A DNA stretch of 64,000 bases from Stemphylium vesicarium (Eukaryota > Ascomycota > Dothideomycetes > Pleosporales > Pleosporaceae): the NCBI GenBank assembly GCA_004380135.1, contig QXCR01000139.1, forward strand, positions 1 through 64,000, written 5' to 3'. Numbering within the stretch: position 1 is the stretch's first letter; each line of letters opens with the position of its first letter. The translations under genes and the position numbers were made by a program. A model generated the notes under the pieces. It searched no databases and was not told where the DNA came from. It worked only from the letters and a program-made list of their open reading frames with translations. This document shows, piece after piece, positions 30,545-41,993 of this stretch.

Positions 30545-33500
30545 CTACTGCCCCCCAAACATATCCGCTACACCCGCCAACCCGGGACTCGTCCCGCGCA
30601 CAATCCCCGAAGGCTGCTCAACAGTCATATACTGTTCCATCATGGCCGTCCTCGGCTTACCCTTGGACCTTTGAATCCTTCCAGCCTCATGAATACTAAC
30701 GCCCTTGATGGAACTCAGCAAATCCAGCACAATACTCCTCTGCATGCGCTCATCCTGACGATTCACATTCCGCAGCTTCGCCAACCGGCGGTCCACGCGC
30801 GGGACGTCATCCATACCGGGCAGCGAAAGGATAATGCCACGCGGGATTTCGTCGTCGAGGTGTATGATGCCCGCGATGAGGGAGGCGAGTTCCTTTTGGC
30901 AGTCGACAAAGTAGGGTTCGTGGAGTGAGGTGATTGCGGATTTTAAAATGTCGTTGCAGAAGTAGTCGCGGATGGGGGTTTTGTCTTTGAAGCGTGAGAG
31001 TAGGGTGCGCATTACGCGGACGATTGTTACGACGGAGCGCGTGTCGCGGACGCGGATGGTTGAGTTGCAGAAGAGGAGGATGGGCTCGAGGACTGAGGGG
31101 GTCGCGAGGATGAAGTCGCACATTGGGGGTGCGTTGGCTTCTTTGCGGCTGGTGTCGTCTTGGCGGGCGAATTCTAGTGTCTGCTGTTAGCGGTTTTGGG
31201 GATGGTTTGGGGGGAGGGGTAGAGAGAAGGTACGACTGAGACCGAAACCATGACGGGTCCGCTCAAGGCAGTCGTGGAAAGGGTTCCATTTGTGGACGTA
31301 TTCAGTGTGGTACTCACCCTGTCTCGAATCGAGCAACACAGCGACGAGCGAGACCGAAGAATAGGTGAGCTGGCGAAGGATGCTCTCCGTCTTCATTTCG
31401 TCCGTCAGGTTGTCGTTGTCTCCCGATTCTGCTACTTGCCGAGCAATCTCATTCCACTCGCTTGAAATCTTTCGGTCTAGCTCTCGGAACAGCCCTTGTA
31501 TCATGGGCGGCAGGAAGTGTGGCCGTAACTGTGATGGACATCCCTCGATGAGGTGTGTTGACACGGTAAGTAAGACGGAGAGATGATGCGCGGTCAATGC
31601 GCCAGCATGTCCAAATAGAGCCTGACTTAGCGGCCCTGGTAGGTCCTGGATACCGTAAAAGAAGTCGCGGAACCGTGTCAATGAGTAGAGTATGTAGTAC
31701 GAACTCTCCCGAATTTGTCGCACAGTGCCTCGGACTGTTGATGCAAAGCCCTCGTAAGTCGACTTTGAACCGCTCACTCTCGCGAAGAAGTCGTCTCTGC
31801 TCTCGGTAGAGATACCCGCTTGCCAGAATCTATCTGTCAATACTCGTCGGATGACTTGCTGTAGTTCGGGTGGAAGATGTGACCAATTGCTGTCAATGTC
31901 ATTGAAGGCTTGCGCGTGGCTCACGAGCTGAAGGAGATTGGGGAGAAGCACGGGTATCGCCTCGGCCCACAATAGCGCAGCAGTCTCATACGCAGCAGTG
32001 CCATCGCGCAGCTTCTCTGTCGATGCTGCAAGAAGCGTCTTTGTGAGTCGCAGTGGCAGCTGTTGCGAACGCTCAAGAATCGATGCTTGCAGCGCTTGGC
32101 CGTCACTAGGCAGCTGTTGCTCAGACCAGTCCTGAACGCCGCGGAAGTTGTTTGTAGAAAGGAACTCAGGCAACTGGCCCATGCCCAACACGCCACAGAA
32201 AGACTGAAAGGAAGAGATGGCCTGTGTGAACTCATCATTCCGCCATGCCTCCTTGACGCGGTTGAGCATCTGTCTCATGCGCTCTTCTTGGGTGTTGCGC
32301 TCTAATGTTGTACATCTATGTATGATGATGAAAAGGAAAGCAGAGTATGCCATTCGTTGGCGTTCGTCAGTCGTAGGGTCATTGATCATCTCGTTGACCT
32401 TTGCCTCTAGCTGATCGTAGACGTTCATAAAGTCATCGGCGAACTTCATCGCCAGTTTTTGCATCTCCAAGCTGCATATGCGTTCCAGGTCTTTTACGGC
32501 GTCCGAGTACTGTGGGTAGTCGGTGTCATCAGCTAGACGTATTGTAAGCATGTATTCGAGAAAGGTCAGCGCAAAGCCGGACCGGTCGCCCAGGGCTTTG
32601 GTGGCGAGAGTTGCCATGAGCGATATAATCTTCCTGGCGACTTCCGGGTCTTCAAACTGCGCTTGCAAGATCTGCCGACCCCACTGCTCGAGTGAGTCTT
32701 CTAGAATGTTTCGCGTTCGCTCATCGGATTGCGCATCCTCTCCTTGCCCCTGTTGCCATTTCATGTAGCCCTTGAGCGCGGCCTCGATGACTGTGACTTG
32801 CGCGTCAACCTGAAGAACCTGTGGCGAGTTCTTGATGAACGTCTGCCGCTGGAAGGACGGCTGATCGCGGTACAGGTTCTGAAGCATGTTTGTTGCCTGG
32901 GCAAGAATGTGCTCCATGGCCTCTACCGGCGTCTTGCGCACGAGAACCTCGATGACTTCTGCGCAGAACCTTCGGTAGTTGCCCAGGAACGCGTGCCGTT
33001 CGGGAACGGTATCAATGTCTTCATTCAGGAATTGCAGTGTTACATCTTCTGTGTCCTCAGGCAGAGATTCGTATCGGATCAGTCGCGCACAACATGTCTC
33101 GAGCAGACCTCCGACCATGGAATTCACCACATCGGACTCTCGGACCACGCTTGATCGCAGCAGCTTGGTCCAACAGTGGAGGACAGGGATTGAGACGACC
33201 AAACTGGGGTTACGCATGATGTCGTAGAGAAAACCAAATACACCAGCAAGATCGCTGCCTTCGGGGATGTGCTGAGGCTTTTGCTCAATGAACAGACCAA
33301 GACTGTTGGCCAACTGCGATTATTAGTCATATGTAAGGGGTGTTGATGGAGGACAGGGCTAACCTCGGAGAGCCTCTTGCAGAGTATGTATTTCTGGTCA
33401 TCAATGTCATTGACGTCCATGTCGGCAAGTGTCCAGTTGTATACTTCCCGGAGGAGTGAAACGCTGCCTGGCGTAAACATGGGACATACGAGCTCTACAA

Positions 33501-34497
33501 ACTCGTCATCGTGGAGGTGTGTTCGGGTATAGATGGCTTGCAGGGTCTCGACAGCGGCCTGGTGTTGTTAGTGGTGATGTTGTGGAGATAATTTTGGTGG
33601 ACGTACAATTTGCATCTCTACGACGGGTGTGGCCAGCGCCTTGCAGACGGCCTCGATGACTTGGGTGGCTGCGATGGCTTTGGGCATGATCCACGGCATA
33701 GCCGCTCGGAGGGTGTGCATTGTCTTGACGGCGCTGTTCTTGACGTTTTCTTGATTTTGATAGTCCTGCCCAAGACACCATCCCAGATTGTCGCACAGCC
33801 TCTTCAGCCACCCCTCTTCTCCGCACCGCACATCGAGGCTCTTTTCCCGGGTGGGCAGTTGCTCCTGTATCACTACGAGAGGCGTGAAGACCTCGACACA
33901 TGCACGCCCCAAGTCGCTCCCACGCAGACCTGCCGTGAAATCTTCGCGGTTGAAGACCTCCTCGGACAGCGTCTCCAAGACATAGAGCACCACAGCTTGG
34001 TGGTGTAATGAACTTGTCCAGAGGGCGAGTAGTTGCTCGTCCATGTCCAGCCACTCGGCCCCCCAGCTGCGCTTGGCAATCTCGGTCCATAGCTGCGCGA
34101 CTTTATTCCTGATGAAGACGGGGTCGCTCTCGGCCACGTTCTGGGCGAGCTCGATGGCACATGCTCTCAGCGCTGCACCCTGGTCGGCCGAGTATTCTTC
34201 CCATCTGTATTTGACCGAATGATCTAGCAAAGTGAGGCCAAAGTGGCGGAGCTGTGCGGGCTGCGAGCGGTCTAGGGCGAGCGTGTGGCCGTGGGAGGGG
34301 GCTTCGGGGTGCCGTTTTGCCTGCTCGAGGTACTGGGTCGCCTGGAAGCGGGTTTCGTTGGTCGAAGTCGGGGCGTAGATGGCCTGCAGCGCTTCGAGCA
34401 CTTGTGAGAGGTCTGAGTTGGCGCCGTCGTGGTGTTGCGCTCCGCCGCCGCCATTTGTGAGGGCGATTTGCGGGGCTTGTTCCGCCCCAGCGTCCAT
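30545..34497 (-). CDS. msn5: karyopherin Msn5 / exportin-5 homologue
   Basis: Four exons: 34497-33607, 33558-33364, 33313-31318 and 31173-30545, with introns of 48, 50 and 144 bases. Total 3711 bases, 1236 residues, close to yeast Msn5 (1224). The N-terminal region has the importin-beta/exportin start (QYLEQAKRHPEA, then LRHFGLTLLDHSVKYRWEEY). It is followed by the exportin-5 type block RNKVAQLWTEIAKRSWGAEW, and HEAT-type helices continue through the whole length. Msn5 is a RanGTP-dependent nuclear exporter of phosphorylated regulators and tRNA, and also an importer of RPA in yeast. The C-terminus ends in a disordered Gly/Pro/Met tail (VADMFGGQ). All junctions keep phase. The 144-base intron is longer than its neighbours but has a strong GTGAGT donor and a CTAAC branch. 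Confidence 0.9.
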
Positions 34498-35153
34498 GGT
34501 GGAAAGTCAACGACGGCTTTAACCGCGGCGTGTGGAGTCTGGTGGAGGATGCAGCCTGGTCGGGGCTCTGCACGTCTTGATGCAGGAATGTCGGACGCTG
34601 CTTCGTCGGACTCTGCGATAATTCGGGCGGACGTTGCTGAAAGCGGAAGACGTAGAAGACAAGGATTGTGGTTCGAGAAGCTTTGGCGCCCAAAGTCTGG
34701 GACAAACCAGACAAGATGGCGGTGTAGCGTGTAAGCCCAGGTCGATTGACTCAAGACGCTCAATGGGCGGTGCAAACTGCGTCGGCCGTGAGCAAGCAAC
34801 TAGTTCAGGGTGACATTCACGTCGCTGGTTCTACAGACGCGCCTTGCAGCCTGCTCGTCCCAGGGCTACGGCGCGTCGACGCGATGTCAGCTGCTTCAGC
34901 GCCAGGCAAAAAAGATCGTCGCGTCCACACTAGTCTAGCAAGACATCATACTATGCATATTCGTAAGACTACCCTAAATGCTTCCATGAACGCCTGATTA
35001 TGTACAAAATATTATCCCAACCATTGTTTGCTAAAAGGATCATACGCGCAAAAAAGCTGACTGAGTGACCTGAGCATCGGATGACATTGCATCACCGCGC
35101 ATTGGTCCGAGTTCCCCGCAACACCATGCCCCAACATCATCAACTCTGCCACT
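34498..35153. promoter_or_regulatory. exportin promoter region
   Basis: 656 bases between the exportin start and the stop of the GH5 gene, both on the minus strand. It should hold the exportin promoter and the GH5 terminator-distal flank. No gene is seen; the overlapping frames are GC-rich shadows. Confidence 0.45.
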
Positions 35154-37568
35154 TTACATGACGGCGCACGTCTGCTTTTGGCATTGCTGCAGGTAGCCTT
35201 CGTCTTCTTCAGTGCCTAGTGCACTGCCCGGCTTTCGCACCACACCTTTTACCGTCATGGACTGCTCTCCCTCTGCATGCCACCATCGCAGCGTCTGTTG
35301 CAGCGCGCCGTTGGTCTCTTCTGAAGTGATTGTCCATTTTCCACCGCTGACTTCAACGCCAGTCTGGCCCGACGGGAAGTGGAACTCAGGCAGGTAGCAA
35401 ACCGTCGGGACGTCCTCGGACGTTGAGCTTGGCGCCGACAGCGAAAGCTTAAATGTGCAGTTCTTGAGATCGAAGCCATGAGAAGAAATGTCGCCGTGCA
35501 CCGCGACAGGCGTGGGGCGGATAAAAGCTTCCGCTGCACGAAGGCCAGCAACATCACCGTCATCTTTCTTCGGACTCATTTGCTCCGATGAAATCGTCTT
35601 TTGCAAATTGCCAGGATTGATGCTGAGCGTATCAGTCGACTGCGCTCTGGAATAGGCCGGTGAGTTTGTGTCAAGAGAGGCGCGAGACGTCTCTGGCGAA
35701 AAGGGTCCTGCAGGTACTGCCTTGTCATCTAGAGAATAGATGGACAAGTCTTCACCGTTCCAAAGGTCGCCCAAGTAGTGATTGTTCTGAGAATGCGTCA
35801 GTTTCGCCAAAGCCAGCATTGCAGTAAAACCTACGTTTGCTACATAGGTCCACAGCGCGAAACCATTCGCCTTGCTGTCCTCGAGCGCAAAGTGATTGGC
35901 ATCTAGCGCCGCAATCTGGCTGCTGTAGTTGCCCGTCTTGTACGCGTATTTATCATCCATATCATAGGGTATGCCAATCTCTGTAAAGACGCAGGGGTGG
36001 ACTCCGGTATACTCAGTTCCTTCATCTCGAATCGCCTTGAGTTGGTGCGAAAAGCAATTTCGGATGGCATTCTCTCCAATCTTGATGGCAAATGCTGGTG
36101 TCAGGTACTTTCCTCTGAGCACACCGAAAACATCAACGTTCCACACGCGGTTCCTATTTCATGTTAATTAATTATCAGTGCGTGTGATGATCGAACATAC
36201 CATTTCTTCGTAATAAGAGTAATGCCGTCGTAGAAGTGAGGTGAAAAGATCATGTTAGGATCATCATCTTCGGTACCCTTGATGCTTGGAGGTATCTCCA
36301 GTACCGGGGGCTGGAAGAACATTAACGAGTCGGGGAATACCGACTTGATCGCCTTGCTATAGGCGCGGTAATGGTGCATCCAGTAGTGGTTCGTAAAATA
36401 TTCATAGTCGACCTTGGCGCCGTTCTTGGGGTCAATTCCGAAGTAGTCCTTTTTCAGGACCGTGTCAGTCTTGGGGTCCCATACGCCGTGCTGCGCCCAT
36501 ATGCACTCGCCCAAACGCCACCCGGGATCGCGTCTCCAGCCGTATTTGGTGTCGTCGTAATCTTTCGATAGCCACGCCGACGTACCCTCCGGATCTACCA
36601 AGACTGACCCGCTCTTGTACGGCCCCAAACCACCGAACTCCCATGTTGGGATCTCGCAAGCCCTACCCGATCCGGTTAGGATGGCCTGCCAAGCCGTCGG
36701 CGAGGTGCCTTTCTGGAGCTTCTGCTCGCTGGGTATCTGGGTGATATCCTGGTAGCTGATGAGGCCTCTGTTGGGCTCGTTCATGCTTTCCCAGCCGACT
36801 ATCGGGTCGTGCCAAAGGTCTCCTGCTTGGTGTATCCGTTTCGCAAGATGCTCGCATGCGCCAATGTAGTGATCCTGCAGATAGTCTTGGATATTTTTGC
36901 CGTCTATGATGGCTTTGGGGGCAAAGTCCCTGCCTCCGAAGAATAGTGTCCACATGACTTGACATGCCAGGCGGGTGTAGTTGGTCGGCCATACCATCTT
37001 GGGAAACGTCGCAGGGTCGGGGTACGTGTTGTGCACGATGGCGGCTTCGGTGACGGCGAAATGCTCAGGATCAAGACCACAGGCGTAGATAGTCCACATG
37101 GGCGCGCCAGATCCCCCAGAGAATCGTGACCACTACGCAAGGTATTAGGGTAGGGTAATTAATGTACATTGGAATGCTACCTACGACATCCTGGTGCGGG
37201 TCCATGAAGATGTAGAAGCCATACTCCTTGGCCTTTCGCAACAGGGAGATGGTGTGGTCTATCCACTCCTCGTCGTACTTTCCCGGACCAGCATGCTCTA
37301 TAGCCTCCCATGTGAAGATGTAGCGTATGGTGTTGTAACCCCAACTACGCAATCGCGAGAAGTGTGCCGCCGAGTCTTGCAGCGAAAAGGGACGATTCAC
37401 AAACGAGACATTGTCGCCGTCAAAGAAGTTCTCGGCAACGTGCGAGGGTTGGTCGGGGGTTGCGGGGAATTTGGCATCGGCGGCGCAGTTGATACCATGC
37501 AAGGTAACTTCGCGGTTCTGGGGATCACGGAAGATGCGCCCGTCGATACGCAGTCGGATAGAAGACAT
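35154..37568 (-). CDS. GH5 steryl-beta-glucosidase-like enzyme (EGCrP2/Egh1 type)
   Basis: Three exons: 37568-37185, 37132-36201 and 36153-35154, with introns of 52 and 47 bases; 771 residues, close to yeast Egh1 (764). GH5 features are the early strand LHGINCAADAKFP, the acid/base Glu247 in GWESMNEPNRG, and the nucleophile Glu497 in FTEIGIPYDMDD. The C-terminal 150 residues form a beta-rich domain (YLPEFHFPSGQTGVEVSGGK). Enzymes of this branch hydrolyse ergosteryl glucoside in the cytosol or vacuole. No signal peptide is seen. The protein ends QTCAVM, a CaaX box, with another Cys five residues before the CaaX cysteine. The start MSSIRLRIDG is preferred to an ATG 18 codons upstream because homology begins there. 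The 5' end faces the DnaJ-type gene across 401 bases. Confidence 0.88.
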
Positions 37569-37969
37569 TACTGGGAATGATGTGTGAGGAGGGGAGGGAG
37601 GGATAAGGAGGGCAGTGAACAAGGGAAAAGGCGCGCGAGGCGAGAATATAGGGAAAGACTATGGAGATGCACCATCTCTACCTAGCCCTGCTGCCGTTCA
37701 TGGGCGCCCATAGGTGACGTACTAGCGCGCCTGGGGTCGTCGGGTCGGTAGCCCCTGCTCCCGCGACTTCAGGACAAGTTGCCTGAACTCAAGTGAGGAA
37801 GCCACATAAAAACTTGACCCGCCCGCGCCTGCCTCTCCATGCCGAGATAAACAATCGCACCTACCGTTGCTTTTCTGCGCGGCAAATATTCACCGCTATC
37901 TCACTTACAGTCTTTCGTTCACCTACAACAACTACTACCACCACCGCAATCACATCGCATCGGCGCATC
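37569..37969. promoter_or_regulatory. 401-bp divergent promoter, GH5 / DnaJC3-like
   Basis: Both starts point outward. The right part (37850-37969) is C/A/T-rich like a leader of the plus-strand gene. The left part, read on the minus strand, is C/T-rich before 37568. No named element recognised. Confidence 0.5.
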
Positions 37970-39562
37970 ATGATACTCCGGCTTTCCTCTCTGGCCCTTG
38001 GTCTGCTCCCCCTCGCAAGCGCTCTCTCCGCCGCCGACATTCCCGCGGATACGCCCGTATCGCAGCTGATCAAGGACGCTACTGTGCAGCTGGCGACAGG
38101 AAACACCCAGGACGCTCTTACCTACTTCGACGTTGCCATCTCCCGCGACCCGCGCAACTACCTCACCTACTTTAGGCGCGGCGCCGCCTACCTCCAGATT
38201 GGCAGGACCACCCAAGCACAACATGACTTCGACAAGGTGCTTGAATTGAAGCCTGGCTTCGAGGGCGCATTGGTGCAGCGCGCCAAGATAAGAGCCAGAA
38301 AGGCCGACTGGGCTGCTGCGCGCGCCGATTACGAGGCAGCAGGCAAGGCCGACGACATCGCTCAGCTGGAAGAGGCCCAGGGCGCTGCCATCATGGCCCA
38401 AGAGGCGGCCGAGAAGGGCGATTGGGACTCTTGCATCTCCAATGCAGGCACCGCAATCGTAGTCGCAGGCGGCGCATACGATATCCGCAAGACCAGGGCA
38501 CGCTGTCGCTTTGAAAAAGGCGAGGTTGTCGAGGGCATCAGCGACCTGCAGCACCTTCTCCAAATCAACACGGGCGACATCGAGCCCCACCTCCAGAGCT
38601 CCGCCATGGCCTTTTATTCTCTCGGCGAAACCGACAAGGGCCTCAAGCACATTGCGCAATGCCTTCACTCCGACCCGGACTCCAAAGCCTGCATGAAGCT
38701 CCGCCGCCGCGAAAAGAACCTCGAAAAAGACATTAAAAAAGTGCGCAAGTACTTTGAAAAGCGCCAATTCGCCACCGCCTCCAAACTCCTCATTGACCGC
38801 GGCGAGACCGACCCGGGCCTTCTAAAAGAAGTAAAGCAAGATTTTATCGACTACACATCCCAAGGCTACATCTACGCAAACTCCCCGCAAGGCCTCTACC
38901 AAACCCTCGTAGAAATGACATGCGAAGCCTACGTCGAAATGAACAACCTGAAAAAGGGTTCCCCGTACTGTTCAGAATCCCTAACCCTAAACCCGCACTC
39001 ACTCCACGGCCTCCTCCACAAAGCTCAATACCAGCTCGACGCCGACGACTTTGAGGATGCCACCCGCACCCTCGAGCTCGCAAAGGAACACCACGCCCAC
39101 GCCAAAATCGACGAGTTACTACAAAAATCCCGCACACTGCTTAAACGCTCAAAGGAAAAGGATTACTACAAAGTCCTTGGAGTTACCCGCGACGCCGACG
39201 AGCGCGAGATCAAGAAGGCGTACCGCAAGTTGACAAAGCTGTATCATCCCGATAAGGCGAGCGCGAATAACATGACACCAGAGGATGCGCAGAAGAAAAT
39301 GGCTGATGTGAATGAGGCGTATGAGGTCCTTAGTGATCCGGAGCTCAAGGAGAGGTTTGACCGTGGTGATGATCCTAATAGCAATGAGCAGCAGCAAGGG
39401 AACCCCTTCCAGGGCTCGCCGTTTGGCGGGCAGCAGTTTATGTTTAGACAGGGTGGAGGGTTCCCTGGGGGTGGGGGCAGCTTCAAGTTTCAGCAGGGTG
39501 GTGGGTTCCCTGGGGGTGGGTTCCCGGGGGGTGGGTTCCCGGGGGGTGGCTTTGGGTTTTAG
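37970..39562 (+). CDS. ER-lumen TPR/J-domain co-chaperone (DnaJC3/P58IPK-like)
   Basis: Intron-less, 530 residues from ATG 37970. The longer open frame upstream lacks an ATG and is leader. A signal peptide, MILRLSSLALGLLPLASALS, sends it to the ER. TPR repeats follow (VQLATGNTQDALTYFDVAIS, LTYFRRGAAYLQIGRTTQA, CLHSDPDSKACMKLRRREK), then a J domain with DYYKVLGVTRDADEREIKKA and the HPD motif in LYHPDKA (about residue 427). This is the order of P58IPK/ERdj6, which presents unfolded proteins to the ER Hsp70 and stimulates its ATPase. The tail is Gly/Phe/Pro/Gln-rich with GGGFP repeats and no KDEL-type retention signal is present. Identification by domain order and length is strong. Confidence 0.9.
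   Translation: MILRLSSLALGLLPLASALSAADIPADTPVSQLIKDATVQLATGNTQDALTYFDVAISRDPRNYLTYFRRGAAYLQIGRTTQAQHDFDKVLELKPGFEGALVQRAKIRARKADWAAARADYEAAGKADDIAQLEEAQGAAIMAQEAAEKGDWDSCISNAGTAIVVAGGAYDIRKTRARCRFEKGEVVEGISDLQHLLQINTGDIEPHLQSSAMAFYSLGETDKGLKHIAQCLHSDPDSKACMKLRRREKNLEKDIKKVRKYFEKRQFATASKLLIDRGETDPGLLKEVKQDFIDYTSQGYIYANSPQGLYQTLVEMTCEAYVEMNNLKKGSPYCSESLTLNPHSLHGLLHKAQYQLDADDFEDATRTLELAKEHHAHAKIDELLQKSRTLLKRSKEKDYYKVLGVTRDADEREIKKAYRKLTKLYHPDKASANNMTPEDAQKKMADVNEAYEVLSDPELKERFDRGDDPNSNEQQQGNPFQGSPFGGQQFMFRQGGGFPGGGGSFKFQQGGGFPGGGFPGGGFPGGGFGF
39440..39555 (+). repeat. Gly-Gly-Gly-Phe-Pro-coding minisatellite
   Basis: Near-perfect 15-base units (variants of gggttccctgggggt) at the 3' end of the co-chaperone gene, encoding GGGFP repeats. 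Length is likely to vary between strains. Confidence 0.7.
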
Positions 39563-41300
39563 ACTTGAACCTTTCCATGTTCTTCTCCTTCTTTACAATT
39601 ACGTAGTTTATCTCTGGAGTTTCGGTGCTAAGTAGCTGTGGTAGGACATGGGCTTAGAGATATCATGGCGTTTTCTTTTTTTTCTATTTTCGAATTTTGC
39701 GAGGCTGAGACATGAGGTATCATTGCTGAAGCTGTTTATTGAGAAATGAATTCATGGTTTCGTGGTATATAGAATTTTTACCCTACTGAAAAACCTAGCG
39801 ATGCTTTGATTCTTTGCTACAGAAGACGCCGAAATTCCTTCCTCAGCTGCTGGAGTTGACTGCGCCCTTTGCTTTCCCCCTCCATATACGCCAGGCCGTG
39901 CCTTTGTCCATGAAGGCGAAATGCTCTTTCAGATGCCAAGGTGCATCTCGCGTTTCCTTCCATATCCCAGTACATATGCTCAAGGTAGCGCACCTGTCAG
40001 TGATCTCACACCGTTCCCATCGGCCGTTACAGCTACTCTTTCATCTTCGGTATGCGTCAGGCTACACTCTCGTTCAAAATTATCCAAAAGAAACCGCATC
40101 GTCGCAGATTGAAATAAACATTCCTTGTAATCCAGAACCGCAGTGTAGACATGAACCCAGGATCTCCTCATCCCGCGCGGGCGTGAAGAGAGAAGAGGAG
40201 GCCACTGTGTTCACATGCTGTCCAGAGAAGAGAAGGGAGAAAAGCTCGGAGAGCGTTCGACAAGTAAGGTGTGAGATGTTGGGAATGGATGGAAATGGAG
40301 ATGATATGGATGCCAAAGAGACAATGTCTACGAAGTATGTCAGCATCCTTCAGGTATCAAGAGCTACCTCATTGGGTGTTGGTTCAGCTTACTCACTGTC
40401 AACAGTGTACCTGGGCAACTACGACGACGATTGACTGAGGGTCAACCTTGGGATGCCCTGGAGACAGCAGCGAGGGATGAATGTAATCGTAGTGGTGCGG
40501 ATCAGTATGACTAACGAGTGAAGTGAGTGCGAATGGGCATAGGGACGGAAGAGTTGAGAGTCTTGAGCACAGTCCGCAACAAGCAAGTCAAGCCGTCCAC
40601 CTTCAGAGATCCACTTACCTATCTAGGTAGGAGTTAAACTGATGTAGGAAACTGCTAGGCTCGAATAGGTAATCAAGCAAGTCAATCTGGACTTTCTGAG
40701 CCCCACTTAATTGCTTGTTGCGGAGTCTAGTCTTGAGGCAAAGGAACTGGGAGGAAAGAGTGTGCGGGGTCTCCATCGGCAGCCACGTGGTAGTCCTAGC
40801 GTCAACATTTGCGTCATGATGAAGGTGACGCGCCTGCCTTGCGCGGAGAAGTCAGGGAGAGCGCGGAACTCCAACGCGAATCGCCGATACCATCTGAGAA
40901 GATTGACGGCGTAAGATGAGTCACTCAAATTTTGATACACTGTAAGATACTTCATACGCGAGAGATCTTTACAAGGCGTTCAGCGAAATGGTGAGCTGGT
41001 TGCTTCGGTTTTTTTAATTGATGTACAGGTGTCAAGCGTCACACGGTATTCTGAGCTTGTATCGTTCCTACGGAGAGCGTTGCTACATTCCTGGTCCCTG
41101 GCTAGCTCTCGTAATCCGCCATTGCCTGTATCCTGTATCCAAATGAATTGGCCATGAAAAACTCCATCTCTGCCCTACCCTGCCCCCAAGCCCTTGGTGA
41201 TGGTCCACTGCATCAAGTGCAAGGAACTTCCATCGTGTTCCGTTCTTCCCCTTCAGAGTCTTGTCCGTGCACAGAGCCGACGGTGTAACATTTACTAGCG
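39563..41300. other. 1.7 kb intergenic containing a MITE candidate
   Basis: An open frame of 206 codons (39814-40434, plus) has no motif and is cut by opposing frames; I do not call it. The terminator of the co-chaperone gene (T-rich, 39670-39690) and the MITE candidate at 40568-40728 are the only structure seen. Confidence 0.4.
40568..40728. mobile_element. candidate MITE, 161 bp
   Basis: Ends are inverted: cacagtccgcaacaagcaa at the left and the complement of the same CCGCAACAAGCAA core at the right (ttgcttgttgcgg at 40711-40723). The direct repeat agtcttgag lies on both sides (40559-40567 and 40729-40737), so the target duplication is 8 or 9 bases, as in hAT elements. The outermost bases of the two ends differ, so it is older than, or of a different family from, the one at 25803. 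Confidence 0.65.
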
Positions 41301-41993
41301 TCACTTTTTGAGGTAAGAGTCTGGGTCCGCAACCCAAGGCTGCTCAGCCTTTTCAGGAACCTCTCGCTCCGCAAGCAATCCCATCACCACCTCTTCAAAG
41401 AAGTCGGTACCGCGCAAGCAGGCTATGTACTTGGGTTCTGCCCACTCCAAACAGCCGCAGTGCACCCAAAATTCCACGAAGAGGCGACGAAGAGGTGAGC
41501 CTTTAGGAGTCCCGTCGTAGACCACCCTATTCATTGCGACACCGGGAAATATCTTTCGCTTTGGAGCGGCATTGATGATAGCGCTGCGAACATCTCTCTG
41601 GAATGTACCATTCATGTGCTTCTCGCCAAGGACATAGGAATAAGCTAGGTGCCTTTGGGCCTGCATTGTATCGTCTGGAACGAACATCTTTCGAGAGTAC
41701 AGCGATTGGAAATAACTTCGGACAATGTTAGAGTCTGGGTCGGATAAATCAATTGGAGCGGTATCGTCAGTACGCCACTTATGCTTCATGGCGCGCCGAA
41801 GGAATTCCGAGGTTGAAGTGAGTACGTGTTTGTGTACGTGGAGTCGTGTCTTCCCGGCTAGCACAGTAACGACATCTCTATCGATGCTTGAATATGTTAG
41901 TACCACTTTTGTAGTGGCTTAGGCGGATGCGGCTTACTTTGGCATTCTGTCAGCCTCTGTTGCTTCGGCTACGGTGATATCCGGAATCGACAT
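41301..41993 (-). CDS. BTB/POZ-domain protein, 213 aa
   Basis: Two exons: 41993-41938 and 41886-41301, with a 51-base intron (GTAAGC...ACTAAC...CAAG); 213 residues with agreeing phase. The splice creates RMPNIDRDVVTVLAGK, the usual entry to a fungal BTB domain. It is followed by RLHVHKHVLTSTSEFLRRAM, DSNIVRSYFQSLYSRKMF and LAYSYVLGEKHMN. The C-terminal part (ACLRGTDFFEEVVMGLLAER) is helical. BTB proteins of this size are a large fungal family that probably serves as adaptors; the partner is unknown. It is the same family type as the MITE-split gene at 25354-26809 but not a close copy. Confidence 0.8.

Noticed and set aside
33506..34714. Several long minus- and plus-strand frames over the exportin 5' region
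   Set aside because: GC-rich shadows of the exportin coding frame.
39814..40434. 206-codon open frame on the plus strand
   Set aside because: No motif, atypical composition and overlapping opposite frames; probably chance openness.
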